This document shows positions 33,623 to 42,340 of a DNA stretch of 64,000 nt, piece by piece (the first letter of the stretch is position 1; every line of letters begins with the position of its first letter). This stretch comes from Balneolaceae bacterium (GTDB lineage Bacteria > Bacteroidota > Rhodothermia > Balneolales > Balneolaceae). Made by a program: the position numbers and the translations under genes. Under the pieces are notes generated by a model. It did not search any database, was not told where the DNA came from, and was given only the letters and a program-made list of their open reading frames with translations. The stretch spans positions 1 through 64,000 of the forward strand of contig JAFIES010000141.1 of assembly GCA_020832415.1 (NCBI GenBank), written 5' to 3'.

Positions 33623-35026
33623 TCATGGAAATATTCCCATCTGCTCGTAGATACCACCAACTTTGTTGATAGCGCTGATAAAAGCAGCCGTTCTGAGATC
33701 TACATCGTGAACTTTCCTCAACTCGTTGATCTCATTGTAACTGTTTACCATGGTATCTTTTAACCCGGAATCCACAAGCTCCTTTTCCCCAGCTCCCCTG
33801 GCAAGAATTTCAAGCTCTTTAGAAGTAAACTTCCTATCGGATATGGTTTCAATTACAGAAAGTATTCGTTTATAGCTGTCTTCTTCAAACCGTTTTCCCA
33901 TTCGCCCAAACCGAACGTGCTGGATATTTTTGAGCCATTCAAAGTACGATACCGTAACACCACCGGCATTCAGATAGTTATCAGGAATGATTAGTGCACC
34001 CCTGTTTTTAATAATTTCGTGTGCTTCTGAAGTAGTAGGACCGTTCGCTGCTTCACCAATGATTTTGGCTTTTATTTTCGTTGCATTTTTTTCGTTTAGC
34101 TGATTTTCAAGTGCAGCGGGAATCAGTATATCGCATTCGGCTTCGAGCACAGCCCAGCTGTCTTTCAGCTTTTCTGTTCCTTCAAAACCGGTAACCCCAC
34201 CTGTCTCTTTTTTGTACTCCATCAGTTTTTCAAGATCAATGCCTTTACTATTATAGATGGAGCCGTCCATCTCTGCAACACCAACCATAATTGCACCGGC
34301 TTCCGTCATATATTTGGCTGTATGATAGCCCACATTACCCAACCCCTGCACTACAAAGGTTTTTCCTTCAATACCCGGTTCAAGCCCAAGCGCTTTCATA
34401 TCCTCATGGTTTGAGCACGCTTCTTCAATGCCGAAAAACACCCCCCGTCCGGTTGCTTCAGTTCTTCCGCGTATACCGCCCTGGCTCAGTGGTTTGCCGG
34501 TTACACACCCTTCGGCGTTTATATCGGAACTAATTTGGCGAAAGGTATCCAGAATCCAACCCATTTCTCGTGCGCCGGTTCCATAATCGGGTGCAGGCAC
34601 ATCAGAACCGGGACCTATAAAATTTTTCTTATAAAGTTGAAATGTGTAACGGCGTGTAATACGCTCCAATTCGGCATCTGAATAATTGTTTTTGTTAATT
34701 TTTATACCCCCTTTAGCACCTCCAAAAGGCACATCCACCACAGCACATTTGTATGTCATCAGGGCGGCAAGAGCCATTGTTTCGTCTTCGTTTACTGTCA
34801 TTGAGTAACGAATCCCTCCTTTTGTAGGTAGTTTGTGATGGCTATGCTCCACTCTCCAGGCGTGGATTACTTCAATACTGCCATTATCTCTCTCAAGTGG
34901 AAATGTAATATGCAGCACGTCATTACACGATTTCATCTGTGACAATAATCCCGCATCAAAACGAGTGTATGCTGCAGCTTTATCGAAAGCTTTGTTTACC
35001 TGTTCATAGAACTTATAGTCGCTCAT
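33623..35026 (-). CDS. gdhA: glutamate dehydrogenase (Glu/Leu/Phe/Val family)
   Basis: Interconverts glutamate and 2-oxoglutarate with ammonia. The 467-residue protein has the substrate motif KGGIRYSMTV, the catalytic Lys region VDVPFGGAKGGIKIN, a Rossmann domain with VVQGLGNVGYHTAKYM, and GEAANGPTT. The sequence type resembles large-family NAD(P)-linked enzymes of Bacteroidota and archaea rather than E. coli GdhA; cofactor use cannot be decided by eye. It lies upstream of the hut genes on the same strand; histidine breakdown ends in glutamate, which this enzyme could deaminate. Confidence 0.93.
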   Translation of the reverse strand: MSDYKFYEQVNKAFDKAAAYTRFDAGLLSQMKSCNDVLHITFPLERDNGSIEVIHAWRVEHSHHKLPTKGGIRYSMTVNEDETMALAALMTYKCAVVDVPFGGAKGGIKINKNNYSDAELERITRRYTFQLYKKNFIGPGSDVPAPDYGTGAREMGWILDTFRQISSDINAEGCVTGKPLSQGGIRGRTEATGRGVFFGIEEACSNHEDMKALGLEPGIEGKTFVVQGLGNVGYHTAKYMTEAGAIMVGVAEMDGSIYNSKGIDLEKLMEYKKETGGVTGFEGTEKLKDSWAVLEAECDILIPAALENQLNEKNATKIKAKIIGEAANGPTTSEAHEIIKNRGALIIPDNYLNAGGVTVSYFEWLKNIQHVRFGRMGKRFEEDSYKRILSVIETISDRKFTSKELEILARGAGEKELVDSGLKDTMVNSYNEINELRKVHDVDLRTAAFISAINKVGGIYEQMGIFP

Positions 35027-35106
35027 GATACTCCTTTATTTTTGGTAGATAGTTTATCAATTGTCGTAAATATGCCCCATACATACAAATTTAAAGTGGC
35101 TTACTC

Positions 35107-35624
35107 TTATAATTCGCAGGCTTTTACAATCTCCCATTCATCCGGTGCTCCCAGAAGATGTACAAGTGCAACTTTATTGATTGTGTATGATTTAGACAGA
35201 TATTCTCTCAACCTCTTTTTTCCACAGATAGGTTTTCGCATGGAATCTGTGCGTAGAGCATAGAGATATGGTGATCATCCCTTTTGCCAAATTCACCCTC
35301 AAATATCTGGTCAATGGAATCTGCAGCTGCATCTACTTGAGGGTGATCTCTCAGCGATAAAATCAGTTTTTGATACAGCTTCTCTCTGCACTCAACCGAC
35401 CGGGTTGTTATGCTGAACGGCTTTAAACCGTGAGCAATTTCTGGAAGAAATTGTATTAACTGCCTCTCCTCAAGTTTGGGCACTCTTCCGATTGTGATAT
35501 GCGGGTGAAATGGGGAAGAATTTAAAGAACGGCTGATGCGCTCAATCGGCTGCCGGAGTTCCGTTTCAGAGGATTCATCCGGCAGCAGCCATAGTACATA
35601 ACCATCAAGGGCGGGTAACTTCAA
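35107..35624 (-). pseudogene. 2H phosphoesterase (cyclic phosphodiesterase/LigT-like) with a frameshift
   Basis: The first frame (35624 to 35208, 138 residues) has both catalytic motifs of the 2H superfamily: H42-I-T44 in FHPHITIGR and H119-I-S121 in DDHHISMLY. It stops at a TGA right after an A6 tract (35216-35221 on the plus strand as T6). Adding one A, or a -1 shift, continues the protein for about 36 more residues, including VALVHLLGAPDEWEIVKACE, the usual C-terminal strand and helix of the family, ending at TAA 35107. The product may be truncated, made by slippage at A6, or the frameshift may be a sequencing error. Substrate unknown; such enzymes act on cyclic phosphodiesters or RNA ends. 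Confidence 0.8.
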
Positions 35625-35645
35625 AAAGTTTAATCCTTATCAGAT

Positions 35646-35921
35646 TCAGACGGATTTGGCATCCACCTTATCATCTGTATGGAAGCTGAAAACGTTAATC
35701 AAAAACAGAAATGCGATAGATCCTATAGCTGCGTAAACCAGCGGTGCAAAGAGGTTTAACTGAATAGCTATCACACCAATAATTACCGAACCGGCTGCCC
35801 CCCAGAGCACGTTACCAATCATCCCAATTCCTCGCTTGATCATTACCAGATCAATTACGAAACCAATAAAGAGGCCGATTGAAATTAACCAATAAATTGT
35901 AACGCCGTTTAATTCTTCCAT
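35646..35921 (-). CDS. small three-helix membrane protein (YeaQ/GlsB-like)
   Basis: A 91-residue protein with three hydrophobic helices and a short acidic tail. The order helix, KRGIGMIGNVLWGAAGSVIIG, helix resembles transglycosylase-associated/GlsB stress membrane proteins, which share a Gly-rich middle, although the classical GGWLAG start is not obvious. It is followed by the frameshifted phosphoesterase on the same strand and is divergent from dinB. Function unknown, possibly envelope stress. Confidence 0.6.
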   Translation of the reverse strand: MEELNGVTIYWLISIGLFIGFVIDLVMIKRGIGMIGNVLWGAAGSVIIGVIAIQLNLFAPLVYAAIGSIAFLFLINVFSFHTDDKVDAKSV

Positions 35922-35998
35922 GAATCAAAAGTTTTAATTGTATTACTTTATTCTGACGGGCAAAGATACAAATTTTCCCCTTTTTGAGGCAGTTTTTT

Positions 35999-37096
35999 AT
36001 GAGAAAACCGGAAGAAATCACCAGAAAAATTATCCATATCGATATGGATGCCTTTTTTGCCTCTGTAGAACAGAGAGATTTTCCCGAACACAGAAACAAA
36101 CCCGTTATTGTAGGCGGCTCTCCGCAGGGGCGTGGCGTAGTAGCAGCAGCCAGCTACGAAGCGCGAAAATATGGAATCCACTCTGCCATGCCTGCATCCA
36201 GGGCTGTGAAATTGTGTCCGCATGCTGTTTTCCTAAAACCTCGGTTTGATGTTTACAGAGAAGTATCCCATCAGATTCGTGATATTTTTTATCAATTTAC
36301 AGATCTCGTAGAACCACTCTCTCTGGATGAAGCCTACCTGGATGTAACCGAAAATCATGCAAAAATTCCATCGGCTACCATTATTGCCTCACGAATAAAA
36401 AAACTGGTTAAAAAAGAGACCGGACTTACAGCTTCTGCCGGTGTTTCGTTTAATAAATTCCTGGCAAAAATCGCCTCCGATCTTGATAAACCGGATGGAT
36501 TAAGCGTGATAACACCTGATGAAGCTGAAGCTTTTATTGAAAAACTTGAGATAGGTCGTTTTCACGGGGTCGGAAAAGCCACACAAACAAAAATGGAGAG
36601 CCTTGGGATAAAAACAGGTGCAGATTTAAAGAAGAGAAGTGAAGTTGAGCTCGTTAAAATGTTTGGGAAAGCCGGCCATCACTACTACAGAATTGTGCGC
36701 GGACTGGATAAGCGCGAGGTAAAACCACATCGAATCAGAAAGTCGATCGGAAAAGAGCGAACCTTTTCTGAAGATATATCTGACCTGCAATGGATCCATG
36801 AATTTCTGGATGATCTGTCAGGAAAAATTGCTGATTCGATGGATAAATTGCAGGCTGCAGGAAAAACCATCACACTAAAGGTTCGCTATAAAAACTTCGA
36901 AACCGTTACCCGCAGCCAAACTCTCTCCCATTTCACTCACGCAAAAGAGGAGCTTGCCGAAGTTGCCAAAAATCTTCTTCAAGAAACAGAGGCGGGTAAA
37001 CGAGAAGTGCGCCTGTTGGGAATATCCGTTTCAAGCCTCAATCTCACGGAAGGGGGAATAATCGGTGAACAACTTGAACTCCCCCTTAAATTTTAA
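35999..37096 (+). CDS. dinB: DNA polymerase IV (Y-family)
   Basis: Error-prone translesion polymerase. The 365-residue protein has the catalytic IHIDMDAFFASVEQRD start, PLSLDEAYLDVTE with the second acidic pair, SAGVSFNKFLAKIASDLDKPDG, the helix-hairpin-helix HGVGKATQTKMESLGI, and the little-finger domain. It ends with GEQLELPLKF, a QLxLPL beta-clamp binding motif. The ATG at 35999 is chosen; a TTG five codons upstream is possible. No LexA box was recognised by eye. Confidence 0.95.
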   Translation: MRKPEEITRKIIHIDMDAFFASVEQRDFPEHRNKPVIVGGSPQGRGVVAAASYEARKYGIHSAMPASRAVKLCPHAVFLKPRFDVYREVSHQIRDIFYQFTDLVEPLSLDEAYLDVTENHAKIPSATIIASRIKKLVKKETGLTASAGVSFNKFLAKIASDLDKPDGLSVITPDEAEAFIEKLEIGRFHGVGKATQTKMESLGIKTGADLKKRSEVELVKMFGKAGHHYYRIVRGLDKREVKPHRIRKSIGKERTFSEDISDLQWIHEFLDDLSGKIADSMDKLQAAGKTITLKVRYKNFETVTRSQTLSHFTHAKEELAEVAKNLLQETEAGKREVRLLGISVSSLNLTEGGIIGEQLELPLKF

Positions 37097-37107
37097 GCAC
37101 TCTGTTT

Positions 37108-37422
37108 TTACCCTCTCACAAGCACTGCATTGTACGGAACTCTCCGGCTCAGCGACCTGCAGCTACCCTGGGGTGGCTGATGCCCGGGCGGCCTGTCCAC
37201 GTACCAGATTCTGCACATACCACGTGATGGCATATGGCCCGGCGGTATGCGCACAGCCGCACGATGGTTATGATGCTTTTTCTTTTTTACAGCCACTTTT
37301 TGTCGTGGCGGGTCACCAATCACAATCGGTTCGGGTGTGATAACCATACCACCTGAAACCATACAACCGGTAAATGTGCCGGCCCCAAGCATGATGGTAA
37401 ATATTGTAATGAGCTTTTTCAT
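37108..37422 (-). CDS. small lipoprotein with PPGH motifs
   Basis: A 104-residue lipoprotein: signal peptide and lipobox FTGC, then a basic His/Lys stretch (KKKKHHNHR) and the paired motif RIPPGHMPSRGMCRIWY followed by DRPPGHQPPQGSC. This PPGHxP repeat is seen in small lipoproteins of many bacteria; function is not known. The His-rich, Cys-containing sequence could bind metal, which is untested. It ends 11 bases after the convergent dinB stop. Confidence 0.75.
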   Translation of the reverse strand: MKKLITIFTIMLGAGTFTGCMVSGGMVITPEPIVIGDPPRQKVAVKKKKHHNHRAAVRIPPGHMPSRGMCRIWYVDRPPGHQPPQGSCRSLSRRVPYNAVLVRG

Positions 37423-37558
37423 ATCAACTGTTTTGAGTTATTGTGAATTCGAGCAACCGGCAGGTGCACGGCTGCATCGTTTATAACTGAAAGACAGTTG
37501 AGCGGAGTAATTGTTTCAAAAGAATGGGCAATTCACATCATCATGTGATACAAACTGC

Positions 37559-39238
37559 TCAGCTTGAGAAGGTATCAGGCAGATCATTTTCATACAGAAC
37601 AATATCGCCGGCGCGGGCGTAATCATTCAAAATATCATTCGCTTCAAAAAGGGTATCTACAATTTGAACCTCTTTGTTATTCCCTTTTATCGATGACGTA
37701 ATTCCCTCCAGGATGGGCCTTGTTCGCTCTTTTCCAACCAGAATCACAAGATCGATATCAGCCAGGCCGATATGCTCACCAAATTTTTTATTCTCTTCAT
37801 ACTCAAGCTCACCCAGTTCAATCATTCCGGGGGTAATTATTATTTTTCGCCCGTTCTTGAAAGAGACAAGAATATCGACCGCATTTTTGGCCCCTATTGG
37901 ATTGGAGTTGAATGCATCATCAATCACAAGTAAACCGTTTCGCTGTTTTAGCTGAAGCCTGTGTTCAACCGGTTCAATGCCTGCCGCTGCAAGTGCAACT
38001 GTTTGCGGACGAATTCCAAACTCGCTGACCACAGCAGCCCCGAGCAGAAAATTCTGAATGTTGTGAGCTCCCAGAAGTTTTGTTTTAATCTTTTCTGATT
38101 GCCTGATTGCACCGGAACGATCAAGCCAGTTGAGCGAAAATTCGGTGCCTGCAGGGCTCACTTCCACATCCGATGCTGTTATGGTTCCATTTTCACCGGT
38201 GAGTACAATTTTTACGTCATCCCTGAAATCTTTCAGTTTCTGCAGATGAGGATCATCACCATTGAGAACAAGGGTGCCTCCTTTTTTAAGCTCCCTCGCA
38301 AGTGTTGATTTTTCCCGGACAATCGCCTCCTGAGATCCAAAAGTTTCGAGGTGTGCAACGCCAATGTTTGTTAATACGGCAATATCGGGGCGGGCAATAT
38401 CGCACAGCTCTTTAATGTTGCCCTCGTACCGAGCACCCATTTCGAGAATCAGCACATTGTGCTGGGCGTTCAGGTCGTTGTTGATCACTTTACAGATGCC
38501 CATCGGGGTATTGTAGCTTCCCGGGGTTACACATACGTTCATGCGCTCTTTCAAAAAAGAGTGAATCACAAACTTTGTACTTGTTTTGCCATAACTGCCT
38601 GTGATGGCTATCACTTTTAGATCGGGCATGGAAGCCAGTTTCTTTCGGGCTTTTCGTTTGAATCCATTTTGTATGGTGGCCTCAACAGGTTTTAAAAACC
38701 ATGCGCCGATGTAGAGAATAAGCGGAACCAATATGTCGGCAAAGAGCAGGGTAAATCCGATAAAATATGGATCCGTATGGATGAATGGGGCTGCAAAGTC
38801 CCTCATCGGCAAGGTATTAAAACTGAAATCAATCAGGAAAAACCAAAGCAGTACAAAAAGTACAAACAGAGTACCGGCCAGCCGTTTCATCCGCGGGGTG
38901 TAAACCAATGGTTTTTTCTCTTTTTCCGGTTTGTAACGGGATGTGCCTAAAAACCAAAAAATGGTGAATATACTCATGATAATTGCACCTGCCGTGAGAG
39001 TAATTCTCTCAGCTACAAAGTAGAACATCGCCATGATCACAAAACTGTAAAGCAGGTGCTCAGTCGTAAAGACCTTTGCAAACAAATTCCCCGACAACCA
39101 TTGTCTTAGTTCGTTGGTTTTATAACCAAGCTGCTGAAACATGTGCAAAAAGAAACGTAACCTGTGCAGAGAGTGGCGGATGAAAACGGCTATCATTAGA
39201 TATACAAGGCCGTTTGTAAGAAGTGAGTATAATTCCAA
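37559..39238 (-). CDS. MurF-like Mur ligase with N-terminal membrane domain
   Basis: A 559-residue protein. The first about 190 residues contain five to six hydrophobic helices. The C-terminal part is a Mur ligase: ATP loop ITGSYGKTSTK, LEMGARYEGNIKELCDIARPD, NIGVAHLETFGS, the carbamylated-Lys region REKSTLARE, LNGDDP, and the C-terminal DDAFNSNPIGAKNAVD with TPGMIELG. The centre and C-terminal domains match MurF (adds D-Ala-D-Ala to the UDP-muramyl tripeptide), but the normal N-terminal substrate-binding domain of MurF is replaced by the membrane segment. It could be a membrane-tethered MurF or a ligase for another substrate. Confidence 0.8.
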   Translation of the reverse strand: MELYSLLTNGLVYLMIAVFIRHSLHRLRFFLHMFQQLGYKTNELRQWLSGNLFAKVFTTEHLLYSFVIMAMFYFVAERITLTAGAIIMSIFTIFWFLGTSRYKPEKEKKPLVYTPRMKRLAGTLFVLFVLLWFFLIDFSFNTLPMRDFAAPFIHTDPYFIGFTLLFADILVPLILYIGAWFLKPVEATIQNGFKRKARKKLASMPDLKVIAITGSYGKTSTKFVIHSFLKERMNVCVTPGSYNTPMGICKVINNDLNAQHNVLILEMGARYEGNIKELCDIARPDIAVLTNIGVAHLETFGSQEAIVREKSTLARELKKGGTLVLNGDDPHLQKLKDFRDDVKIVLTGENGTITASDVEVSPAGTEFSLNWLDRSGAIRQSEKIKTKLLGAHNIQNFLLGAAVVSEFGIRPQTVALAAAGIEPVEHRLQLKQRNGLLVIDDAFNSNPIGAKNAVDILVSFKNGRKIIITPGMIELGELEYEENKKFGEHIGLADIDLVILVGKERTRPILEGITSSIKGNNKEVQIVDTLFEANDILNDYARAGDIVLYENDLPDTFSS

Positions 39239-39450
39239 TTTTATGACTATTGTTTAGGTTAATTCAGCAGTTGGCAGGTCGAATCTGATTAATCAATCAG
39301 TTATCTTGCGGCGAACAAATTACCTGATTATATACAGATCTAAAAGATAGTAAACATAGAACAAAAAGATGTTCCCACTTATGGAAACTTCTTTCGCACG
39401 CTAATAAGCTGGTATCTTCTGTATAAAATTTTAAACCTAAGAATCGCATC

Positions 39451-40449
39451 ATGAAATTAATTATCCCAATGGCAGGCCGCGGTACAAGAGTGCGTCCTCA
39501 TTCCCATACCACTCCAAAACCTCTTCTACCGGTTGCGGGCACCATGATCATCGAGAGAATCATCGAAACATTTGCCCGTACGCTCGACCGAACCATTACA
39601 GAAGTGGTATATATTCTTGGTCCCGATTTTAGCAAGGATATCAAAAATACCCTTGAAGAGATGAGTAACCGCCATAATGCCAAAGCAACATTTCGCGTGC
39701 AGGAAACAGCACTTGGCACTGCACATGCCGTTATGTGCGCAGGTGAAGACCTGAAAGGTGAAGTAATCATCGTATTTGCCGATACACTTTTCGACTCAAA
39801 AGAGAAAGTTTCTGTTGAAGATGCTGATAGTGTAATCTGGCTGAAAGAGGTTGAAGACCCTTCCCGTTTCGGTGTAGCCGTTCACGATGAAGATACCATC
39901 ACCGATTTTGTTGAGAAACCCACAGAGCCTATCTCAAACCTTGCGATAATTGGTGTGTACTATTTCAAAAAAGGTGAAGACCTGAAAAAAGAGATCCAGT
40001 ATCTGCTGGATAATAATGTAACCGGCCACGGTAATGAGTATCAGCTAACAGACGCACTCGACAGACTTCTGAAAGATGGTAAAGTGTTTAAAAAAGCTAC
40101 TGTTGATGAATGGCTCGATTGCGGCACACTACCGGCCTGGCTGGATACAACCTCTGTTATATTGGAAAAAGAGAACCACAATTTCGGTCAATTTGAAGGG
40201 TCTACTATATATCCTCCGGTTTTTATCGCTGAAGGTGTTACCATTACCGGTAGTGAGATTGGCCCCTCTGTAAGTATTGAAGCCGGTACAACAATCAAAA
40301 ACAGTACGCTCAAAAATAGTATTGTTCAGCACAACGCCATTATTGAAGAGAGTAAGCTGGACAACTCATCAATCGGGAACCATGCAGAAGTGAGCAGGGC
40401 TCATGGTGAAATTCATGTAGGCGATCACTCCATCTTGAAGCAAAAATAA
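39451..40449 (+). CDS. sugar-phosphate nucleotidyltransferase
   Basis: A 332-residue nucleotide-sugar synthase of the RmlA/GlmU-like family. N terminus MAGRGTRVRPHSHTTPKPLLPVAG is the nucleotide-binding loop with the catalytic Lys. ALGTAHAV, FADTLF and GVAVHDEDTITDFVEKP are further core motifs. The last about 80 residues form a left-handed beta-helix-type hexapeptide region (EGVTITGSEIGPSVSIEAGT), as in dTDP- or UDP-glucose/GlcNAc pyrophosphorylases with an acyltransferase-like tail. Exact sugar and nucleotide cannot be read by eye. It stands alone. Confidence 0.85.
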   Translation: MKLIIPMAGRGTRVRPHSHTTPKPLLPVAGTMIIERIIETFARTLDRTITEVVYILGPDFSKDIKNTLEEMSNRHNAKATFRVQETALGTAHAVMCAGEDLKGEVIIVFADTLFDSKEKVSVEDADSVIWLKEVEDPSRFGVAVHDEDTITDFVEKPTEPISNLAIIGVYYFKKGEDLKKEIQYLLDNNVTGHGNEYQLTDALDRLLKDGKVFKKATVDEWLDCGTLPAWLDTTSVILEKENHNFGQFEGSTIYPPVFIAEGVTITGSEIGPSVSIEAGTTIKNSTLKNSIVQHNAIIEESKLDNSSIGNHAEVSRAHGEIHVGDHSILKQK

Positions 40450-40483
40450 GTTTTGGGTCGACATTGGTTACGTCCGTATCAAA

Positions 40484-41257
40484 TTACGGTTCGTAACTAT
40501 GTTGCAAAAATCTGAACCGGTGGAGATCATTGCCAATCTGAACATCCAGCAGGTAAATTCTCGCTTCTTTTATGTTTGAGATACTGATTTCACCTGCGAG
40601 AGTTTCACCTGGAAGCAGATCGGTAGTTCTTATGGCTGATGTTTCCCAGTAGGCCCGCATGTCATTCAGGTTAGCTGCCTGAGCATAGAACTGTTCTCTG
40701 CGCTCAGCCCGCTCCATAGCAAGTCTTGTTCTTCGAACATCTCTCGCAGCCCGTTCTGATGATGAACTGCTCCCAATACTTGAGATATCATCAATTGCAT
40801 TTGCTGTTCCAGCAATGCTTTCAAGTACAACATTTGTTCGATTTCGCGCAGCTGCCCTCGAAGTTTCCCTGTCGATATTCAAAATCATCTCTTCAGGATT
40901 GTGCGCTTCACCTTCAGCAATCAAAACTTCATGCCATTCGCCATCATCAGGCCTCTCGTCGTAACGAAACCTATACTGATATGCACTGTATGAGATACCC
41001 TCAGTACTAAACCGGATCGGTTCATCGCCATAATTTACTACCTCAAGATCCAATACAATTCTCCCCCCGATGTGGCGGTAGTAGGAAAGAACGGCTGTTG
41101 AGTTTTCTGCATCACTATATACATACTCCATACCCCTGTAGACTCTCACATCCTCCTCATTGTGATCGTGCTGTAGCCTTTGAACTGGCTCCGGTGAACA
41201 AGCTGCAAACAGTATCGGTATGGTGAACAGAAGAGTGGTTATGTGGATAGATTTCAT
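40484..41257 (-). CDS. lipoprotein of unknown function
   Basis: A 257-residue lipoprotein with signal peptide and lipobox LFAAC directly before SPEPVQRLQHDH. A beta-sandwich-like domain of about 100 residues follows (RIVLDLEVVNYGDEPIRFS). The middle is a charged helical segment rich in Arg and Glu (ERAARDVRRTRLAMERAERR). The C-terminal strand pair includes LLPGETLAGEISIS. The frame is open from 41290; the ATG at 41257 fits the signal peptide. Not recognised; no operon partner. Confidence 0.7.
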   Translation of the reverse strand: MKSIHITTLLFTIPILFAACSPEPVQRLQHDHNEEDVRVYRGMEYVYSDAENSTAVLSYYRHIGGRIVLDLEVVNYGDEPIRFSTEGISYSAYQYRFRYDERPDDGEWHEVLIAEGEAHNPEEMILNIDRETSRAAARNRTNVVLESIAGTANAIDDISSIGSSSSSERAARDVRRTRLAMERAERREQFYAQAANLNDMRAYWETSAIRTTDLLPGETLAGEISISNIKEARIYLLDVQIGNDLHRFRFLQHSYEP

Positions 41258-41465
41258 AATAGTTATCTCTTTTTCATGACTATTCCTCACATATAAAAAT
41301 AAGAATTTTCCATGTCCGGTTCGATCGCATCATTGTGTTATACATAAAGAAGTAACAGTTATCCCGGCCAAAAAGCCCTGAGTGCTAATCCATTTATATA
41401 GCCGGAACATTAAAACAGAACTGTGGTTCACCATCACATCAACAAACTATTAAACTATGCATCTT

Positions 41466-42137
41466 ATGAAATCAAAAACGACCATAATTTTATTATCTAT
41501 TATCGTTTCAATAGCATTTATTCTTTCCAGCTGTTCAAGCTGGAGCCGAACAACATCAGGTGCGGTAATTGGAACGGGTGCCGGAGCCGCTGCCGGGTCT
41601 GTAATTGGCAAAACACTGGGTAACACTGCGGCCGGAGCCATTGCGGGAGCAGCCGTTGGCGGAACTGTTGGAGCCATTATCGGACGCCAAATGGACAGAA
41701 GAGCGGAAGAAATCGCCAAAGAACTCGATGGTGTTACCATTCAGCGTGTAGAAGAAGGTATTGCAGTAAGTTTTGATAGTGGTATTCTCTTTGATTTTGA
41801 TTCATCCACATTGCGGGCAGAAGCAAGAGAAAATCTTCGAAAGCTTGCACAAATTATGAGTGAAGACGATGAAACTGAACTTATGATAGTTGGCCATACC
41901 GACTCTGTAGGTGATGAGAACTACAACATGCGATTAAGCCTGCGCAGGGCAGAGTCTGCAGCAAATTATATGATATCACAAGGACTCAGCCGAAATAGGG
42001 TTTCCGTTGAAGGACGAGGCGAAAATGAGCCCATTGCAACCAATGAAACGGACCAGGGCAGGCAGGAAAACCGAAGAGTTGAGGTTGCCATCTTTGCAAG
42101 TTCTGATCATATAGAGCGCCTCGAAGCAGAAAATTAA
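41466..42137 (+). CDS. OmpA-family lipoprotein with glycine-zipper segment
   Basis: A 223-residue outer-membrane-associated protein. Lipobox LSSC is followed by a glycine-zipper (GAVIGTGAGAAAGSVIGKTL and repeats) and a C-terminal OmpA/MotB peptidoglycan-binding domain with VGHTDSVGDENYNMRLSLRR and NRRVEV. It resembles the YiaD/Pal-like group. It probably anchors the outer membrane to peptidoglycan. The start ATG at 41466 is preferred because it gives the basic signal start MKSKTT. A terminator follows at 42168. Confidence 0.92.
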   Translation: MKSKTTIILLSIIVSIAFILSSCSSWSRTTSGAVIGTGAGAAAGSVIGKTLGNTAAGAIAGAAVGGTVGAIIGRQMDRRAEEIAKELDGVTIQRVEEGIAVSFDSGILFDFDSSTLRAEARENLRKLAQIMSEDDETELMIVGHTDSVGDENYNMRLSLRRAESAANYMISQGLSRNRVSVEGRGENEPIATNETDQGRQENRRVEVAIFASSDHIERLEAEN

Positions 42138-42167
42138 ACCTTACTATTCTTTATTCAGAGAGCAAAA

Positions 42168-42214
42168 ACAGCCTCTTTCACGGTTTAATTACTGTGGAGA
42201 GGCTGTTCTATTTT
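42168..42214 (+). terminator. intrinsic terminator after the OmpA-family gene
   Basis: ACAGCCTCT (42168-42176) and AGAGGCTGT (42198-42206) form a perfect 9-bp stem with a 21-base loop, followed by TCTATTTT. Confidence 0.8.
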
Positions 42215-42340
42215 ACACCGTTTTCTCAAACACATACCAAATTCCTGCCTGAAAACACCTGATCACAAATAAGTGAGATAAGGCTGATTGCTATTCGAAT
42301 AGTTTTTATTTTATGGGGCTAAATAAAAGCCCGGAATCCC

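Noticed and set aside
37065-37340. 91-codon plus-strand frame after dinB
   Set aside because: It overlaps the end of dinB and is antisense to a lipoprotein gene with a clear lipobox and PPGH motifs.
42291-42302. CTATTCGAATAG palindrome before cca
   Set aside because: A single 12-base palindrome in AT-rich DNA. No second copy or regulator links to it.
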